Below, piece by piece: positions 44,081 through 52,366 of a stretch of DNA of 64,000 nucleotides (position 1 is the first letter of the stretch; each line of letters opens with the position of its first letter). The position numbers were made by a program, and so were the translations under genes. Below the pieces are notes generated by a model, which saw only the letters and a program-made list of their open reading frames with translations, was not told where the DNA came from and searched no databases. This DNA is from Microbispora corallina (GTDB lineage Bacteria; Actinomycetota; Actinomycetes; Streptosporangiales; Streptosporangiaceae). The stretch covers positions 620,001-684,000 of the forward strand of contig NZ_BOOC01000003.1 in assembly GCF_016863035.1 (NCBI RefSeq). Direction: 5' to 3'.

Positions 44081-46831
44081 TTGTCCAGAAGAATCCGGCG
44101 TCTCGCCGCGATCGTGCCCGCGCTGGGCCTGGCGGCAGGAGGCCTGGCCGCCGCAGGCGCGGCAACCCCCACGGCCGGCTATCAGCCTTCCGCGAAGGAC
44201 CACTACATCAACTACGCGCCACCCCGCGTGCAGAGTGACGTGTCGGTCATCGACGAGAAGGTGCCGTCGAAGGGGGCCAGGCGCACGGCAGCCCTGGCGC
44301 AGGCGATCGACCACAAGTTCGCCAGCGGCAACCCGGTCGCCGCCCGTGTGCTGGCCAAGCACGAGAAGCAGGCCCTCCGGACCGGCAAGAACCCGTTCGA
44401 CTTCATCTACAAGAAGGCGAACACCACGAAGACGGCCAAGCTCCTCACGCTGCTGGTCGAGTTCAACGACCAGGCGAACGACGACTTCTCCGGGTGGTCC
44501 CACCCGAAGACGATCGACGACGTCAACGACTGCGTGACCGAGCCGGCCGGCACCAAGCTGAACGGCCCGCTGCACAACCACATCCCGAACCCCGCCACCG
44601 CCGCCGGCGGGGGCAAGGACAACAACTCGATGTGGGTCGCCGACTTCAACACGGCGCACTACAACAACATGCTCTACACCTCCAAGGGGATCACCACCCG
44701 GGTCCGCCCGGACCTGACCGACCCCCGGGACGGCAAGAAGGGCATCGACATCTCCGGCTCCACCATGAAGAACATGTACGAGGAGCTGTCGAAGGGCGCC
44801 TACACCGTCACCGGCCAGGCGGTCGGCTGGATCAAGGTCCCGCACTCCGAGGCGTGGTACGGCGCCGGCCGGTGCGGCACCTACCCGCAGGAGATGGCCG
44901 GCCACCCCGACAACCCGCGCGGCGCGGCGCAGCTGCCCATCGACGCGGTGAACGCCCTGGCCAAGTCCGACCCGAGCTTCCCGTGGGCCGACTACGACAA
45001 GGAAGACGTGTCGGACGTCGACGGCGACGGCAACTACGACGAGCCGGACGGCGTCATCGACCACCTGGTGCTGATCCACGCCGGTGAGGACAAGTCCGGC
45101 GGCGGCGGCGCCGAGGGCACCTTCTCCCTGTGGGCCCACTCCAGCGACGTGGCGGGCGGCTACACCGTGCCCGGCTCGAACGTGAAGATCTCCAACTACA
45201 TCCTCCAGCCGGAGGACGCGGGGGTCGGCGTCTTCGCCCACGAGTACGGCCACGACCTCGGCCTGCCCGACCTGTACGACACCACCGGCGCCGGCGACTC
45301 CGACGTGGACTTCTGGGACCTCATGTCCAGCGGCTCCCACTCCGGCCCGATCTTCCAGTCGCTGCCGACCCACATGGGCCTGTGGGACAAGTGGGTCCTC
45401 GGCTGGGCCAACCCGAAGATCGTCAACCCGGGTGACGGGACCAAGCTCGTGGCGCTCGGCCAGACCTCGCGCACGCCGAAGGGCACCGAGGACGGCATCC
45501 GGGTCAACCTGCCCGACAAGCACGTCGTGCTGTCCACCCCGCACAGCGGCTCGAACCTGTGGTGGTCGAACAGCGACCAGACGTGGGCCGACAGCCGCCT
45601 CGCCCGTACGGTGGACGTCCCGGCCGGCGCGGACGCGAAGTTCCGCTGGTGGAGCGACTGGGGCATCGAGCAGGACTGGGACTACGGCTTCCTCGAGGTG
45701 TCGGCCGACGGCGGCGCCACCTGGACCGACCAGAAGATCTACAAGGACGACGGCAGCCTGGCCAGCACCGGGGACGACTACACCGACCCCAACGGCAACC
45801 TCAACACCTTCGGCGGCAAGAAGTACGGCCTGACCGGTGAGAGCGGCGGCTGGCAGCACCTGTACGTCGACCTGGCGCCGTGGGCCGGCAAGACGATCCA
45901 GCTGCGTCTGCGCTACGCCACCGACGCGGCCACGCTCGGCCGCGGCTGGTTCAACGACGACTTCGCCGTCACCAGCGGCTCCTCGACCGTCTGGAGCGAC
46001 GACGTCGAGAACGGCGCCAACGGCTGGACCGCCACCACCGGCACCTTCACCGACACCAGCGGCGCCGGCTGGAACATCTTCTCCGGCCAGATCCAGGCGG
46101 CGCAGTACTACCTGGCCGAGTGGCGCAACTTCGACGGGTTCGACAAGGGTCTGCAGTACGCGTACGACACGACCTACCTGCGCGACGGCGCCTGGAAGGT
46201 CGAGAAGATCAAGTACAACGCGCCCGGCATGCTCGTCTGGTACCGGGACGCGTCCCGCACCACGAACGACGTGGCGGACACCACCTTCGACCTGCCGTCG
46301 GTCGGGCCGAAGGGACAGCTCCTCATCGTCGACTCGCACTTCGACCCGCTGCGCCGCACCGGCGCCGCGGCTCAGCACGACCCGTCGACGCTGAAGAACC
46401 TGCCGTCCCGCCCGCAGTCCTCCAACGCGGCCTTCAACTTCGCCGGCACCTACCCGTTCAAGGAGTGCATCGAGGGCGAGCCGTTCACCGAGTACTGCAC
46501 CTCGTTCGGCAAGCAGCCCGCGGTGAGCACCTTCACCGACGCCAAGGGCTGGTACCCGGGCATCGAGGTCCGCGACGGCAACCTGTACTACCGCCTGCGC
46601 GACGCCTCCGCCGTCGTCCCGTCCAAGGACAACCAGCCGTACACGACCCGGGTCGTCAACCCCGACGGCACCCCGGCCACCGACCTGTACGGCACGGACA
46701 TCGGCGGCACCGTCCTCGGCACCGGCAATCCGGGCGACGAGGGCAAGCAGCTCGGCGTGGTGCTGAAGCTGATCAGCCCGCTGCCCGGCGACCTGGGCGC
46801 GATCGTCCAGGTGACGCCGCCCAAGAAGTAG
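44081..46831 (+). CDS. Secreted M6-family metalloprotease (immune inhibitor A type)
   Basis: 916 residues from TTG 44081, chosen because AAGGGA lies 6 bases upstream and the signal peptide begins there (SRRIRRLAAIVPALGLAAGG); in-frame ATGs at 44018 and 44045 lack ribosome sites. A propeptide of about 90 residues precedes the M6 catalytic domain with the zinc motif HEYGHDLGLPDLYD (around residues 387-400). Asp-rich stretches before it (DVDGDGNYDEPDG) look calcium-binding. A beta-sandwich and further C-terminal region end it. It is exported and should degrade proteins outside the cell. Its upstream region carries two CTTTACCTT copies in an AT-rich context. Confidence 0.93.
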   Translation: MSRRIRRLAAIVPALGLAAGGLAAAGAATPTAGYQPSAKDHYINYAPPRVQSDVSVIDEKVPSKGARRTAALAQAIDHKFASGNPVAARVLAKHEKQALRTGKNPFDFIYKKANTTKTAKLLTLLVEFNDQANDDFSGWSHPKTIDDVNDCVTEPAGTKLNGPLHNHIPNPATAAGGGKDNNSMWVADFNTAHYNNMLYTSKGITTRVRPDLTDPRDGKKGIDISGSTMKNMYEELSKGAYTVTGQAVGWIKVPHSEAWYGAGRCGTYPQEMAGHPDNPRGAAQLPIDAVNALAKSDPSFPWADYDKEDVSDVDGDGNYDEPDGVIDHLVLIHAGEDKSGGGGAEGTFSLWAHSSDVAGGYTVPGSNVKISNYILQPEDAGVGVFAHEYGHDLGLPDLYDTTGAGDSDVDFWDLMSSGSHSGPIFQSLPTHMGLWDKWVLGWANPKIVNPGDGTKLVALGQTSRTPKGTEDGIRVNLPDKHVVLSTPHSGSNLWWSNSDQTWADSRLARTVDVPAGADAKFRWWSDWGIEQDWDYGFLEVSADGGATWTDQKIYKDDGSLASTGDDYTDPNGNLNTFGGKKYGLTGESGGWQHLYVDLAPWAGKTIQLRLRYATDAATLGRGWFNDDFAVTSGSSTVWSDDVENGANGWTATTGTFTDTSGAGWNIFSGQIQAAQYYLAEWRNFDGFDKGLQYAYDTTYLRDGAWKVEKIKYNAPGMLVWYRDASRTTNDVADTTFDLPSVGPKGQLLIVDSHFDPLRRTGAAAQHDPSTLKNLPSRPQSSNAAFNFAGTYPFKECIEGEPFTEYCTSFGKQPAVSTFTDAKGWYPGIEVRDGNLYYRLRDASAVVPSKDNQPYTTRVVNPDGTPATDLYGTDIGGTVLGTGNPGDEGKQLGVVLKLISPLPGDLGAIVQVTPPKK

Positions 46832-46851
46832 CGGTCCTCTCCCGGTGGCAC

Positions 46852-46886
46852 CCGTGCCCGGCGGCCCTCGCGGCCGCCGGGCACGG
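46852..46886 (+). terminator. Hairpin terminator of the M6 protease gene
   Basis: A perfect 15-bp stem (46852-46866 with 46872-46886) with loop CTCGC, 20 bp beyond the protease stop. Confidence 0.8.
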
Positions 46887-46971
46887 CGCGTTCCGGCCCC
46901 GTTTCCGCCATGCCGCATGGGCAGGGGAAGGGCGTACGGCATGCGCGGGACGCCGCGCTCCCGCCTAGCAT

Positions 46972-47907
46972 GTGACCGTGCGGAGCAAGGCGGAGCATAC
47001 GGCGGCGATCCACGAGAACCGGAAAGCCGCGGTCATCGTGAACACCAAGTCCAGACGTGGCCGCCGGCGCTACGCGGAGGTGCTGAGGCTCATGCGGGCC
47101 GGCGGCTTCCGGCTGACCGGCGTCCACCCGGTGACCGACCCCGCCCGGCTGCGCGACGTCGTAGCCCGCGCGCTCGAGCAGGAGCCCGACCTGCTCGTGG
47201 TGGGCGGCGGCGACGGCACGCTGAGCAGCTCGGTCAGATATGTGGCGGGCAGGGACGTCGCCCTGGGCGTGCTGCCGCTCGGCACCACCAACAACTTCGC
47301 CCGCAGCCTGGGGCTGCCGCTCGACCTTGCCGGGGCGGTCAGCGTCTTCAGCGAGGGCAAGGTGGCCGACATCGATCTCGGCATGTGCGGCGACCGGCCG
47401 TTCGCGAACCTCGCCAGCTTCGGCGTCTCCGTCGAGGTCGCCGGGACCGTGCGGCCCTGGCTCAAGCGCCTGCTCGGCCGGGCCGCCTACCCGCTGACCG
47501 CCCTGACCGTCCTTCCCGGGCACCGGCCGTTCCGGGCGTACATCACGGTGGACGGCAAGCGCCACGAGCTGCTCACCCACCAGCTGAACATCGCCAACGG
47601 CCGCTTCCACGGCGGCTGGCAGATCGCCAGGGACGTGAGCATCGACAACCGCAGGCTCGTCGCGTACCAGCTCGGCTCGGGCAAGCGGGTGCGGCTGCTC
47701 GGCGAGACCCTGGTCAGGGCCACCACGGGCCGCTGGCGCAGCCTCGCCGGCGGGCCGTTCGTGACCGGGCAGGAGATGCTCCTGGAGACCGACCCCCCGA
47801 TGGCCGCCGACATCGACGGCGAGGTGCGCCTGCGCACCCCGCTGCTGGTCAGGACGATCCCGAACGGCGTCAGGGTGATGGTTCCCCAGGAGTTCGAGGA
47901 CCGGTGA
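46972..47907 (+). CDS. Diacylglycerol-kinase-family lipid kinase
   Basis: 311 residues; GTG 46972 is used, and GTG 46978 is nearly as likely. The ATP site is VVGGGDGTLSSSV, and the family landmarks LPLGTTNNFARSLGLP and DGE near the C-terminus are present. The family phosphorylates diacylglycerol or related lipids, including sphingosine and YegS-type substrates. It is cytoplasmic and membrane associated. Its last 38 bp overlap the end of the convergent SWIM protein gene, so no terminator separates them. Confidence 0.9.
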   Translation: MTVRSKAEHTAAIHENRKAAVIVNTKSRRGRRRYAEVLRLMRAGGFRLTGVHPVTDPARLRDVVARALEQEPDLLVVGGGDGTLSSSVRYVAGRDVALGVLPLGTTNNFARSLGLPLDLAGAVSVFSEGKVADIDLGMCGDRPFANLASFGVSVEVAGTVRPWLKRLLGRAAYPLTALTVLPGHRPFRAYITVDGKRHELLTHQLNIANGRFHGGWQIARDVSIDNRRLVAYQLGSGKRVRLLGETLVRATTGRWRSLAGGPFVTGQEMLLETDPPMAADIDGEVRLRTPLLVRTIPNGVRVMVPQEFEDR

Positions 47908-48751
47908 CCGCCTCCCCGAGCCGCCGGTAGGCCGGCCGGAGCAGGTCGAGGACCGGGATGTGCCGCGCCTTCACGGGGGGCGGGTCGAGCGCACGCAGCA
48001 GCAGGTCGGGCGGGGGCTCGATCCCCGGAGGGCGCTCCCGCAGCCGGGCCGCCGAGGCGCCCGGCTCGTAGAACGCGGCCGGATCCGCGAGCCGCGCGGC
48101 GAACGGCACGTCCTCGACGTCCGGCGGCGCCGTGCCCGCCGCGGCCCCGTCCGGAGGGGCCGGGGCCGCCCGCAGCGCGTCCAGCAGGGCGTCTCTCGGC
48201 ATCCCCCGCCAGGCCAGCACGAGGAACGGGTCGTCGTCGAACGCCTCGGCCAGCAGGTAGAGCACCGCCGACAGATGCTTGCAGGGGAACCCCCAGTCGG
48301 GGCAGGAGCACGACATCTCCAGCGCCCCCTCGTCCGGGAAGAGCGGCAGGCCGCAGTCGTGGAACACCTCCTCGATCTCCGGCGGCATCTCCCCGGCCAG
48401 CAGCTTGGCCCGGTACAGCGCCCGGCCGCCCAGGGCCGCCGTGACCGCGTCCCACTCCCGCTCGTCGTACGCCTGGATCTCGGCGCTCACCTGGTACGGC
48501 TCGCGGCGCGACCCCTGGACGCGCGCCCTCACCGCCCCCGGCCCGACGTCGAGGCCGAGGACCTGACCGGCCCGCGCGTACGCCCGGCCCCGGCTCAGCC
48601 GGCCCGGGTCGCAGACGTGCTCCAGCAGGTCGATGAACCGGCGCGACCACCAGCGCTCGCCGATCGAGCCGCGCCGGGAGCGTGCCCGCAGGCCGCCCTC
48701 GACCCGGATCGGGCGGCCCGCCTCGAACCAGCCGTCCTTCCCCACCGGCAT
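47870..48751 (-). CDS. SWIM zinc-finger protein
   Basis: 293 residues. The SWIM motif CSCPDW-x2-PCKH (CxCxnCxH, about residues 152-164) binds Zn and is the only strong domain. N-terminal FIDLLEHVCDPGRLSRGRAYARAGQV is typical of the SWIM proteins that accompany SNF2 helicases in actinomycetes, and a long Pro/Ala-rich C-terminal arm follows. The start ATG overlaps the helicase stop by one base (TGATG), so translation is coupled. It probably helps the helicase to bind DNA; the pair's biological role is not established. Confidence 0.88.
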   Translation of the reverse strand: MPVGKDGWFEAGRPIRVEGGLRARSRRGSIGERWWSRRFIDLLEHVCDPGRLSRGRAYARAGQVLGLDVGPGAVRARVQGSRREPYQVSAEIQAYDEREWDAVTAALGGRALYRAKLLAGEMPPEIEEVFHDCGLPLFPDEGALEMSCSCPDWGFPCKHLSAVLYLLAEAFDDDPFLVLAWRGMPRDALLDALRAAPAPPDGAAAGTAPPDVEDVPFAARLADPAAFYEPGASAARLRERPPGIEPPPDLLLRALDPPPVKARHIPVLDLLRPAYRRLGEAVTGPRTPGEPSP

Positions 48752-51700
48752 CAGCGCACCGCCTCCGGGGACAGGCGGAACAGCTCGCGCAGCTCCGCGG
48801 TCGACAGGTCGGCGATCCAGTCCTCCCCGGCGCCGACGACGCGCTGCGCCAGCGCCTTCTTCCGCTCGATCATCTCGTCGATCCGCTCCTCCAGCGTGCC
48901 CGCGCAGATGAACTTCCTGACCTGGACGTTCTTCGTCTGCCCGATGCGGAAGGCCCGGTCGGTCGCCTGGTCCTCCACCGCCGGGTTCCACCACCGGTCC
49001 AGGTGGACGACGTGGCTCGCGGCCGTCAGGTTGAGTCCGGTGCCGGCCGCCTTCAGCGACAGCAGGAACAGCATCGGCTCGCTCTCGTTCTGGAACCGCT
49101 CGACCAGCGCGTCGCGCCGCTTCTTCGGCAGCCCGCCGTGCAGCCACAGCACCGGCCGGTCCAGATGCGCCGCCAGGTACGGCTGGAGCATCCCGCCCAG
49201 CTCGGCGTACTGCGTGAACACCAGGGCCTTGTCGCCCTCCGCCACGATCTCCTCGGCGAGCTCCTCCAGCCGGGCCAGCTTGCCCGAGCGCCCGGCCAGG
49301 CGGGAGCCGTCCTTCAACAGGTGGGCCGGGTGGTTGCAGACCTGTTTGAGCTTGGTCATCGTCGCGAGCACGTTGCCCCGCCGTTCGATGCCCTCGCTCG
49401 CGGCGATGCGGCCCAGCATGTCCTCGACCACGGCCTGGTAGAGGCTCGCCTGTTCCGGGGTGAGCGTGCACCAGACCTTCATCTCCAGCTTGTCCGGCAG
49501 ATCGGAGATGATCGTCTTGTCGGTCTTCAGGCGCCGGAGCACGAACGGCCCGGTCGCGCGCTTCAGCGCGGCCGTCGCCGTCTCGTCGCCGTGCCGTTCG
49601 ATCGGCTCCTGGTAGCGGTCGCGGAACGCCCTCGCCGGGCCGAGCAGCCCCGGGTTGCAGAACTCCATGATCGACCAAAGCTCGGCCAGGTGGTTCTCGA
49701 CCGGGGTGCCGGTCAGCGCGAGCCGGGTGCGCGCCGGCAGCGACCGCACGGCCTGCGCCTGCCGCGCCGCGCTGTTCTTGATGGCCTGCGCCTCGTCGCA
49801 GACCACCCGCTCCCAGCCGAGGCCCGCCAGCGCCTCCCGGTCGCGCAGGGCCGTGCCGTACGTCGTGAGGACGAGGTCGCACTCCCGCGCCCGCCCGGCG
49901 AGCTCGTCGCCGCGCAGCCGGGAGGCGCCGTGGTGCACGTACACCTCCAGCGTGGGCGCGAACCTGGCGGCCTCCTTCTGCCAGTTGCTCACCAGGGACA
50001 TCGGGCACACCAGCAGCGTCGGCGCCGGCCTCGCGCCGTCCGCGCGCTCGTCGAGGAGCAGCGACAGCGTCTGGGCGGTCTTGCCGAGGCCCATGTCGTC
50101 GGCCAGGATGCCGCCCAGCCCGATCCGCGACAGGAACGCCAGCCACGACAGGCCGCGTTCCTGGTACGGCCGCAGCACCCCGTGGAAGCCGTCCGGCGTC
50201 CGCACCGGGGCGAGCCGCCGGTCGGCCTCGCCGGACAGCAGGTCGCCCAGCGCGCCGTCCGCGTCGACCTCGACCAGCGGCAGCTCCTCGTCGCCGCCCT
50301 GCACGACCTCCTGGACCACCTCGGCGGCCGTCATCTGCCCGGAACGGCGTCCCTCGACGGCCCGCAGCGCCGCCTTGAGCTGCCGCTCGTCCAGCTCCAC
50401 CCACCGGCCGCGCACGCGGACCAGGGGCAGCTTGAGCCGGGCCAGCTCGGCCAGCTCCTCCTCGGAGATGGTCTCGCCGCCCACGGCGAGGTCGACGCGG
50501 AAGTCGACGAGCTGCTGCAGCCCGAACCCCTGGTCCGACGCGGCTCCCGGGCCGGCCTTCCGGGAGCGGGTGGTGAGCTTGAGGCCAAGCCGGGTCCGCC
50601 CGGCCCAGGCCGGCAGCTGGACGCCGAACCCGGCCGCCTGCAGCAGGGGCGCGGCGTGCCGGAGGAAGTGGAAGGCGCCGGTGGTGTCCAGGTCGACCCC
50701 CGCCGGCCGCGCCTCGCGGAGCGCCTCGTCGACCTTGCCGTACAGCCGGGCCGCGCGGCCGAGGCCGGCGAGGAGGGTCTCCTCCGGCCTGCCGTCCAGC
50801 CCGGGGACGGTCTCGCCCGCCCAGACGAGGGACGCGGGCAGGTAGAGGCTCGGGTCGTCGGTCGACTGGACCGCGAACTCCACCCGCCACGAGTCGTCCC
50901 GTACGGGCTCGGGGGTGGTGTCCTCAGGCTCCTCGAGCACCTCGAGTTCGTCGGGCTCCTCGGGCTCCGGCTCGGTGAGCCGGAAGGACACCCGGAACGG
51001 GCCCTCGGACCGGTGCGCCTGGGCGAGCCATTCCCGCAGGGGCGCGGCGAGCTCCTCCGCCTGGCCGGGTGTCACGCCGGGGATGACGGCGTCCTCGCCG
51101 GTCAGGGCGACCATCCAGCGGTCGGCGAGCGGGCTGCGCGTCCCGGGCCGGTGCCCGCCCAGGAGGCGTTCGGGCAGCGCCTCGCGTACCACGGCGTCCG
51201 CCAGGCTCGCCATCGCGTCCGTGAGCACGTCGGCCGAGCGGCGCTCGCCCGCTCCCCGGGTGTGCGCCGTGCTCGTGCCGTCTCCGGTGTGGGTGGCCGT
51301 GTGGGCGGCGGTGTGGGCGGCGGTCACGGCACGGCAGACGGGGGGCATCGCTTGCGCGAGGTCGCGGAAGCGCGCGGCGTCCGCACCGGTGAGGACGGGC
51401 TGCCAGCGGGCCGCGTGGCGCCCGGCCTCGGGGACGAGCTGGGGGAGCACCCTGCCCCGGCGCACGAGGTCGCGGACGTCGGTGGCGACGACTGCCAGAT
51501 AGCGCAGCGACGCCGCCGGGACCGCCGACCCTCCGGACGACTCGTCCGGCTCGTACGCCGCCGCGGGCTGGTGGGCGATCTCGTCCACGACGTCGAGCAG
51601 CTTCAGTGCCATGTGCGGGGGAATGAGCAGTGCGGGCACGCGCCAGGCGGAAATTCGCGGCGTCCGCACACTCACCGCGATTCCCGACTCCGCCGAGGGA

Positions 51701-52146
51701 ATTGGGGTTTTCGTGCCGCTGGGGAGCAGAATGTCGAGCGTCCCCGCGGCGGCCGCATTGAGGGCCGCCGCCGAAATTTCTCCCCAAAAGCCTAATTCAG
51801 CGGAAATGCGGTGCGTGGCGGCGGCGTACGGGTGGAGGCGGGTCTTTCCCCGCGCCCCTGTCGTGGACCGCCTCTGCGATCCGGCGTCGGAGCGATCCTT
51901 TGTTCCCGAGCCGCTCCCTGGAGGCTCCCCGGGCGCCCTATGCCTCTCCACGGAGGGCACGGCGGAGCCGTCCTCGGGGAGTGTGGCCGGGCGGTCCTCG
52001 GCGGGTGCGGCCGGCTGGTCCTCGGAGGGTGCGGCGGAGTGGACCTCGGCGGGCGTGGTTGGGCGGTCCCCGGGGGGTATGGCCGAGCCGTCCTCGGCCC
52101 AGAGCGCGAGCTGGCCCTCGACCCAGGCCCCGTGTACCACCAGCAC
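48751..52146 (-). CDS. SNF2-family DEAD/DEAH-box helicase
   Basis: 1131 residues from GTG 52146. The SNF2 core lies in the last 480 residues: DDMGLGKTAQTL (motif I), DEAQ (II), LTGTPVENHLAELWS (III), GLPKKRRDALVERF, KAAGTGLNLTAASHVVHLDRWWNP (V; quoted for position only), QATDRAFRIGQ (VI). The first 600 residues hold a conserved SNF2 N-terminal domain preceded by a variable Pro/Ala/Glu region with six 8-residue repeats. It is likely a DNA translocase working with the SWIM protein in chromosome maintenance, repair or defence. Confidence 0.92.
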   Translation of the reverse strand: MLVVHGAWVEGQLALWAEDGSAIPPGDRPTTPAEVHSAAPSEDQPAAPAEDRPATLPEDGSAVPSVERHRAPGEPPGSGSGTKDRSDAGSQRRSTTGARGKTRLHPYAAATHRISAELGFWGEISAAALNAAAAGTLDILLPSGTKTPIPSAESGIAVSVRTPRISAWRVPALLIPPHMALKLLDVVDEIAHQPAAAYEPDESSGGSAVPAASLRYLAVVATDVRDLVRRGRVLPQLVPEAGRHAARWQPVLTGADAARFRDLAQAMPPVCRAVTAAHTAAHTATHTGDGTSTAHTRGAGERRSADVLTDAMASLADAVVREALPERLLGGHRPGTRSPLADRWMVALTGEDAVIPGVTPGQAEELAAPLREWLAQAHRSEGPFRVSFRLTEPEPEEPDELEVLEEPEDTTPEPVRDDSWRVEFAVQSTDDPSLYLPASLVWAGETVPGLDGRPEETLLAGLGRAARLYGKVDEALREARPAGVDLDTTGAFHFLRHAAPLLQAAGFGVQLPAWAGRTRLGLKLTTRSRKAGPGAASDQGFGLQQLVDFRVDLAVGGETISEEELAELARLKLPLVRVRGRWVELDERQLKAALRAVEGRRSGQMTAAEVVQEVVQGGDEELPLVEVDADGALGDLLSGEADRRLAPVRTPDGFHGVLRPYQERGLSWLAFLSRIGLGGILADDMGLGKTAQTLSLLLDERADGARPAPTLLVCPMSLVSNWQKEAARFAPTLEVYVHHGASRLRGDELAGRARECDLVLTTYGTALRDREALAGLGWERVVCDEAQAIKNSAARQAQAVRSLPARTRLALTGTPVENHLAELWSIMEFCNPGLLGPARAFRDRYQEPIERHGDETATAALKRATGPFVLRRLKTDKTIISDLPDKLEMKVWCTLTPEQASLYQAVVEDMLGRIAASEGIERRGNVLATMTKLKQVCNHPAHLLKDGSRLAGRSGKLARLEELAEEIVAEGDKALVFTQYAELGGMLQPYLAAHLDRPVLWLHGGLPKKRRDALVERFQNESEPMLFLLSLKAAGTGLNLTAASHVVHLDRWWNPAVEDQATDRAFRIGQTKNVQVRKFICAGTLEERIDEMIERKKALAQRVVGAGEDWIADLSTAELRELFRLSPEAVR
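51952..52095 (-). repeat. Coding minisatellite, six copies of a 24-bp unit
   Basis: Residues 18-65 of the SNF2 protein are six degenerate 8-residue repeats (EDGSAIPP, GDRPTTPA, EVHSAAPS, EDQPAAPA, EDRPATLP, EDGSAVPS). The DNA repeats keep a 24-bp period. The unit is acidic and proline-rich, and copy number probably varies between strains. Confidence 0.85.
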
Positions 52147-52366
52147 GGCCGCTCCCTTCCGTCTCCGCCTCTTGCACGTTAGCAGCGCCGCGCGCCTGCT
52201 ACTCCTGCGTGGCGAATTCTCCCTCCGATCCGGATTTATCAGCCTAATCCATTTATTGGGAATGCCGCCTGATGTCGCTCGAACATGAAGCCGAGATCGG
52301 TTGGGAATTGTCGGTGGCGTGTGGCATTGTTGGCACAGGTTTTCGAGTTGTGGGTGCGGGGGTGCC

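Noticed and set aside
44006-46942. A 978-codon frame antisense to the M6 protease gene
   Set aside because: The sense strand has a signal peptide and zinc motif; the antisense product has skewed composition only.
52147-52366. AT-rich gap before the HNH gene as a mobile-element border
   Set aside because: I found no terminal inverted repeats or target duplication, and no transposase; probably a promoter region.
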